From Chryseobacterium sp. (GTDB taxonomy: Bacteria > Bacteroidota > Bacteroidia > Flavobacteriales > Weeksellaceae), in assembly GCA_030146295.1 (NCBI GenBank), contig JASLCD010000203.1, positions 1 through 7,514 on the forward strand: a stretch of 7,514 nt of DNA. The letters are read 5' to 3'. Below the pieces are notes generated by a model. That model was not told the origin of the DNA and searched no databases. It saw only the letters and a list, made by a program, of their open reading frames with translations. Below are positions 6,223 through 7,514 of the stretch, piece after piece. Position 1 is the first letter of the stretch. The number at the start of each line of letters is the position of its first letter. The position numbers were made by a program, and so were the translations under genes.

Positions 6223-6726
6223 TCATAAGTGAATTAGAAATTCCATGAGGTAATCATCCATCACAAATCCGTTACCAATATCAAAAACACCTTCTCCATA
6301 AACCTTGTATCCTTGGGATTCGTAGAAGCTTCGGGCAGAATTATTTTTATTCACATTCAAAATAATTCTTTCATTTCCGTTCTCGGAAACTTTTTCATTC
6401 AGAAACTGAAGTGCTTTTTTGCCGAATCCTTTTCCCTTGCTTTCCGGAACCAGATAAATACGGTGCAGCTTAGTTGTTTTCTCTTCATAATGATGCTCGT
6501 ATCCTATAAATCCTTCATAGGTGTCATTCTTTTCATCCTGAATAAGATAATAATGGTAATGGGGGTTCTGAAGGTGGTTCTGAATTTCTGTTTCAGAATA
6601 CATTTCGGAAAGCATAAATTCCATCTGCTCTTTCGAAAGAATGTCTGCATAGGCATTTTCCCATGATCTTCGTGCCAGATCCTGAATTAAAGGGATATCC
6701 ACAGCTGTTGCCTGTCTTAATTTCAT
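6223..6726 (-). CDS. GNAT-family N-acetyltransferase
   Basis: A complete 167-residue acetyl-CoA-dependent N-acyltransferase of the Gcn5-related superfamily, cytoplasmic. The N-terminus MKLRQATAVDIPLI is typical of the family and fixes the start. Motif A is LHRIYLVPESKGKGFGKKAL, with the pyrophosphate-binding K97-G-K-G-F-G102 in place of the usual Q/RxxGxG/A. Motif B is N124-V-N-K-N-N-S-A-R-S-F-Y-E-S-Q-G-Y140, where Tyr135 sits at the usual general-acid position. Residues 20-60 form the variable acceptor-binding region, and nothing there identifies the substrate, which could be a small amine, a peptide or a protein N-terminus. It lies downstream of dapA, starting 22 bases past that gene's terminator T-run, with no obvious promoter of its own. 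There is no visible link to lysine synthesis beyond position. Confidence 0.93.
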   Translation of the reverse strand: MKLRQATAVDIPLIQDLARRSWENAYADILSKEQMEFMLSEMYSETEIQNHLQNPHYHYYLIQDEKNDTYEGFIGYEHHYEEKTTKLHRIYLVPESKGKGFGKKALQFLNEKVSENGNERIILNVNKNNSARSFYESQGYKVYGEGVFDIGNGFVMDDYLMEFLIHL

Positions 6727-6748
6727 GATTTATTGTATTAATATGATT

Positions 6749-6777
6749 AAAAAAAGTGAAAAGCCTAAACTTTTCAC
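6749..6777 (-). terminator. intrinsic terminator of dapA
   Basis: On the minus strand GTGAAAAG and CTTTTCAC (6770-6777 and 6756-6763) form a perfect 8-bp stem with a 6-base loop, followed by seven T (A-run 6749-6755). It lies 57 bases past the dapA stop codon and only 22 bases before the GNAT start. Confidence 0.8.
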
Positions 6778-6791
6778 CCTTTGTATTTTTC

Positions 6792-6835
6792 AATAATGAA
6801 CTGCTGAATTTTAAAGCAATATTCAGTTCATTATT
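6792..6835. repeat. 12-bp perfect inverted repeat overlapping the dapA stop codon
   Basis: AATAATGAACTG (6792-6803) pairs with CAGTTCATTATT (6824-6835), enclosing 20 bases. The right arm includes two bases of the dapA stop codon (6834-6836). No T-run follows in either direction, so it is not a standard terminator; with the hairpin at 6756-6777 it makes a tandem pair of stems at the end of dapA. Confidence 0.6.
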
Positions 6836-7514
6836 AAATGTTTGCCATTTCAGCTTTAATTTTTGCATGAAGACCTTCTGAAGCGACTACTAAAGGAAGT
6901 CTTAAATAATTTTTAATGATTCCTTTTTCAGCCAGTATTACTTTAATACCACAAGGGTTTCCTTCTGCAAAAATCAAACGGGTAATATCTACCAGCTTAT
7001 TGTGAATTGCGTAAGCTTCTTTCACTTTCCCGTCAAAAGCTAATTGCACCATGGTAGAAAATTCTTTAGGATACGCCTGCCCGATTACAGAAATCACACC
7101 ATCTCCTCCTGCTAATGTTACCGGCAATGTATATTCATCATCTCCGGAAACCAATGAAAATCCTGCAGGCTTCTTTCTCAGAATATCAAAGTACTGTAAA
7201 ATATTGGGTGCCGCTTCCTTAATCAGGAATAAATTTGGAAATTCGTTTGCAAGACGAAGTGTAGTATCTGCATCCACATTCTGCCCGGTTCTTGAAGGAA
7301 CATTATAAATAATGATATTCTTTCCTGTGGAAGCTAAAGCCTTGTAGTGTTGATAAAGACCTTCCTGATTCGGTTTATTATAATAAGGAGATACGGAAAG
7401 CACTGCTTCAAATGCAGAAAGATCTGCTTCTTCAATCTGTTTCTTGACGTCAAGAGTATCGTTGCCGCCAATTCCTAAAACCAAAGGAAGACGTTTATTA
7501 TTCACCTTAATGAT
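6834..7514 (-). CDS. dapA: 4-hydroxy-tetrahydrodipicolinate synthase, N-terminus cut by window edge
   Basis: Class I (Schiff-base) aldolase that condenses pyruvate with aspartate semialdehyde, the first committed step of diaminopimelate and lysine synthesis; in Gram-negatives it feeds peptidoglycan. The frame is open to the right edge, and the codons before the GTG at 7505-7503 (IIK) continue it, so that GTG is an internal valine and about 65 residues are missing. Numbering from that valine: PYYNKPNQEGLYQHY at 40-54 (Tyr42 matches E. coli Tyr107), YNVPSRTG at 67-74 (Tyr67 and Arg72 match Tyr133 and Arg138), and IKEA with Lys96, the Schiff-base lysine (E. coli Lys161). GxGG near residues 11-14 and SGDDEYTLPVTLAGGDGVISV also fit the TIM-barrel family. 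The catalytic residues favour DapA over related N-acetylneuraminate lyases. It is followed by tandem hairpins and then the GNAT gene. Confidence 0.95.
   Translation of the reverse strand: MIKVNNKRLPLVLGIGGNDTLDVKKQIEEADLSAFEAVLSVSPYYNKPNQEGLYQHYKALASTGKNIIIYNVPSRTGQNVDADTTLRLANEFPNLFLIKEAAPNILQYFDILRKKPAGFSLVSGDDEYTLPVTLAGGDGVISVIGQAYPKEFSTMVQLAFDGKVKEAYAIHNKLVDITRLIFAEGNPCGIKVILAEKGIIKNYLRLPLVVASEGLHAKIKAEMANI

Noticed and set aside
4832..6232. The 8-mer ATAAGTGA occurs at 6132 and 6225 (plus) and at 4832-4839 (minus) in non-coding or gene-end DNA.
   Set aside because: Three copies with no regular spacing or shared context; plausible by chance in AT-rich sequence.
7503..7505. Minus-strand GTG at 7505 as start of dapA.
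   Set aside because: About 65 N-terminal residues of the barrel would be missing, and the frame stays open to the window edge.

Overview
The window looks like chromosomal DNA from a low-GC member of the Bacteroidota, most likely a Chryseobacterium-like flavobacterium. The pointers are AT-rich intergenic DNA, the lack of Shine-Dalgarno sequences before most starts, a Bacteroidota-style signal peptide ending SFA|Q, and protein families typical of that group. The genus is an inference from remembered protein similarity; no search was run.

Left half (plus strand): the 3' part of a proton-coupled oligopeptide (POT/PTR) transporter, cut by the window's left edge; a small secreted thioredoxin-like protein with a WCGPC active site; and a complete recG (ATP-dependent Holliday-junction and fork-remodelling helicase). 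AT-rich or GC-capped hairpins follow each gene.

Middle: a 612-bp convergent intergenic region (4295-4906) with no credible gene. It holds a hairpin that works as a terminator only for leftward transcription, and a near-perfect 18-bp inverted repeat with 63 bases between its arms.

Right half (minus strand, genes in transcription order from the right edge): dapA (4-hydroxy-tetrahydrodipicolinate synthase, lysine/diaminopimelate pathway), missing its N-terminus at the window edge; a GNAT N-acetyltransferase; and a two-gene unit in which a small AraC-type regulator overlaps a single-domain receiver protein by 8 bases.

The most interesting locus is this AraC/receiver pair. The receiver keeps the fold and a distinctive C-terminal tail, but the phospho-accepting Asp is replaced by Lys and one Asp of the acidic pocket by Asn, so it should not work by ordinary phosphorylation. 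The AraC-like partner has an N-terminal region resembling a heavy-metal-associated (HMA) domain in which the usual CxxC appears reduced to NxxC. Translational overlap suggests the two degenerate sensors act together. The rest is ordinary housekeeping sequence.
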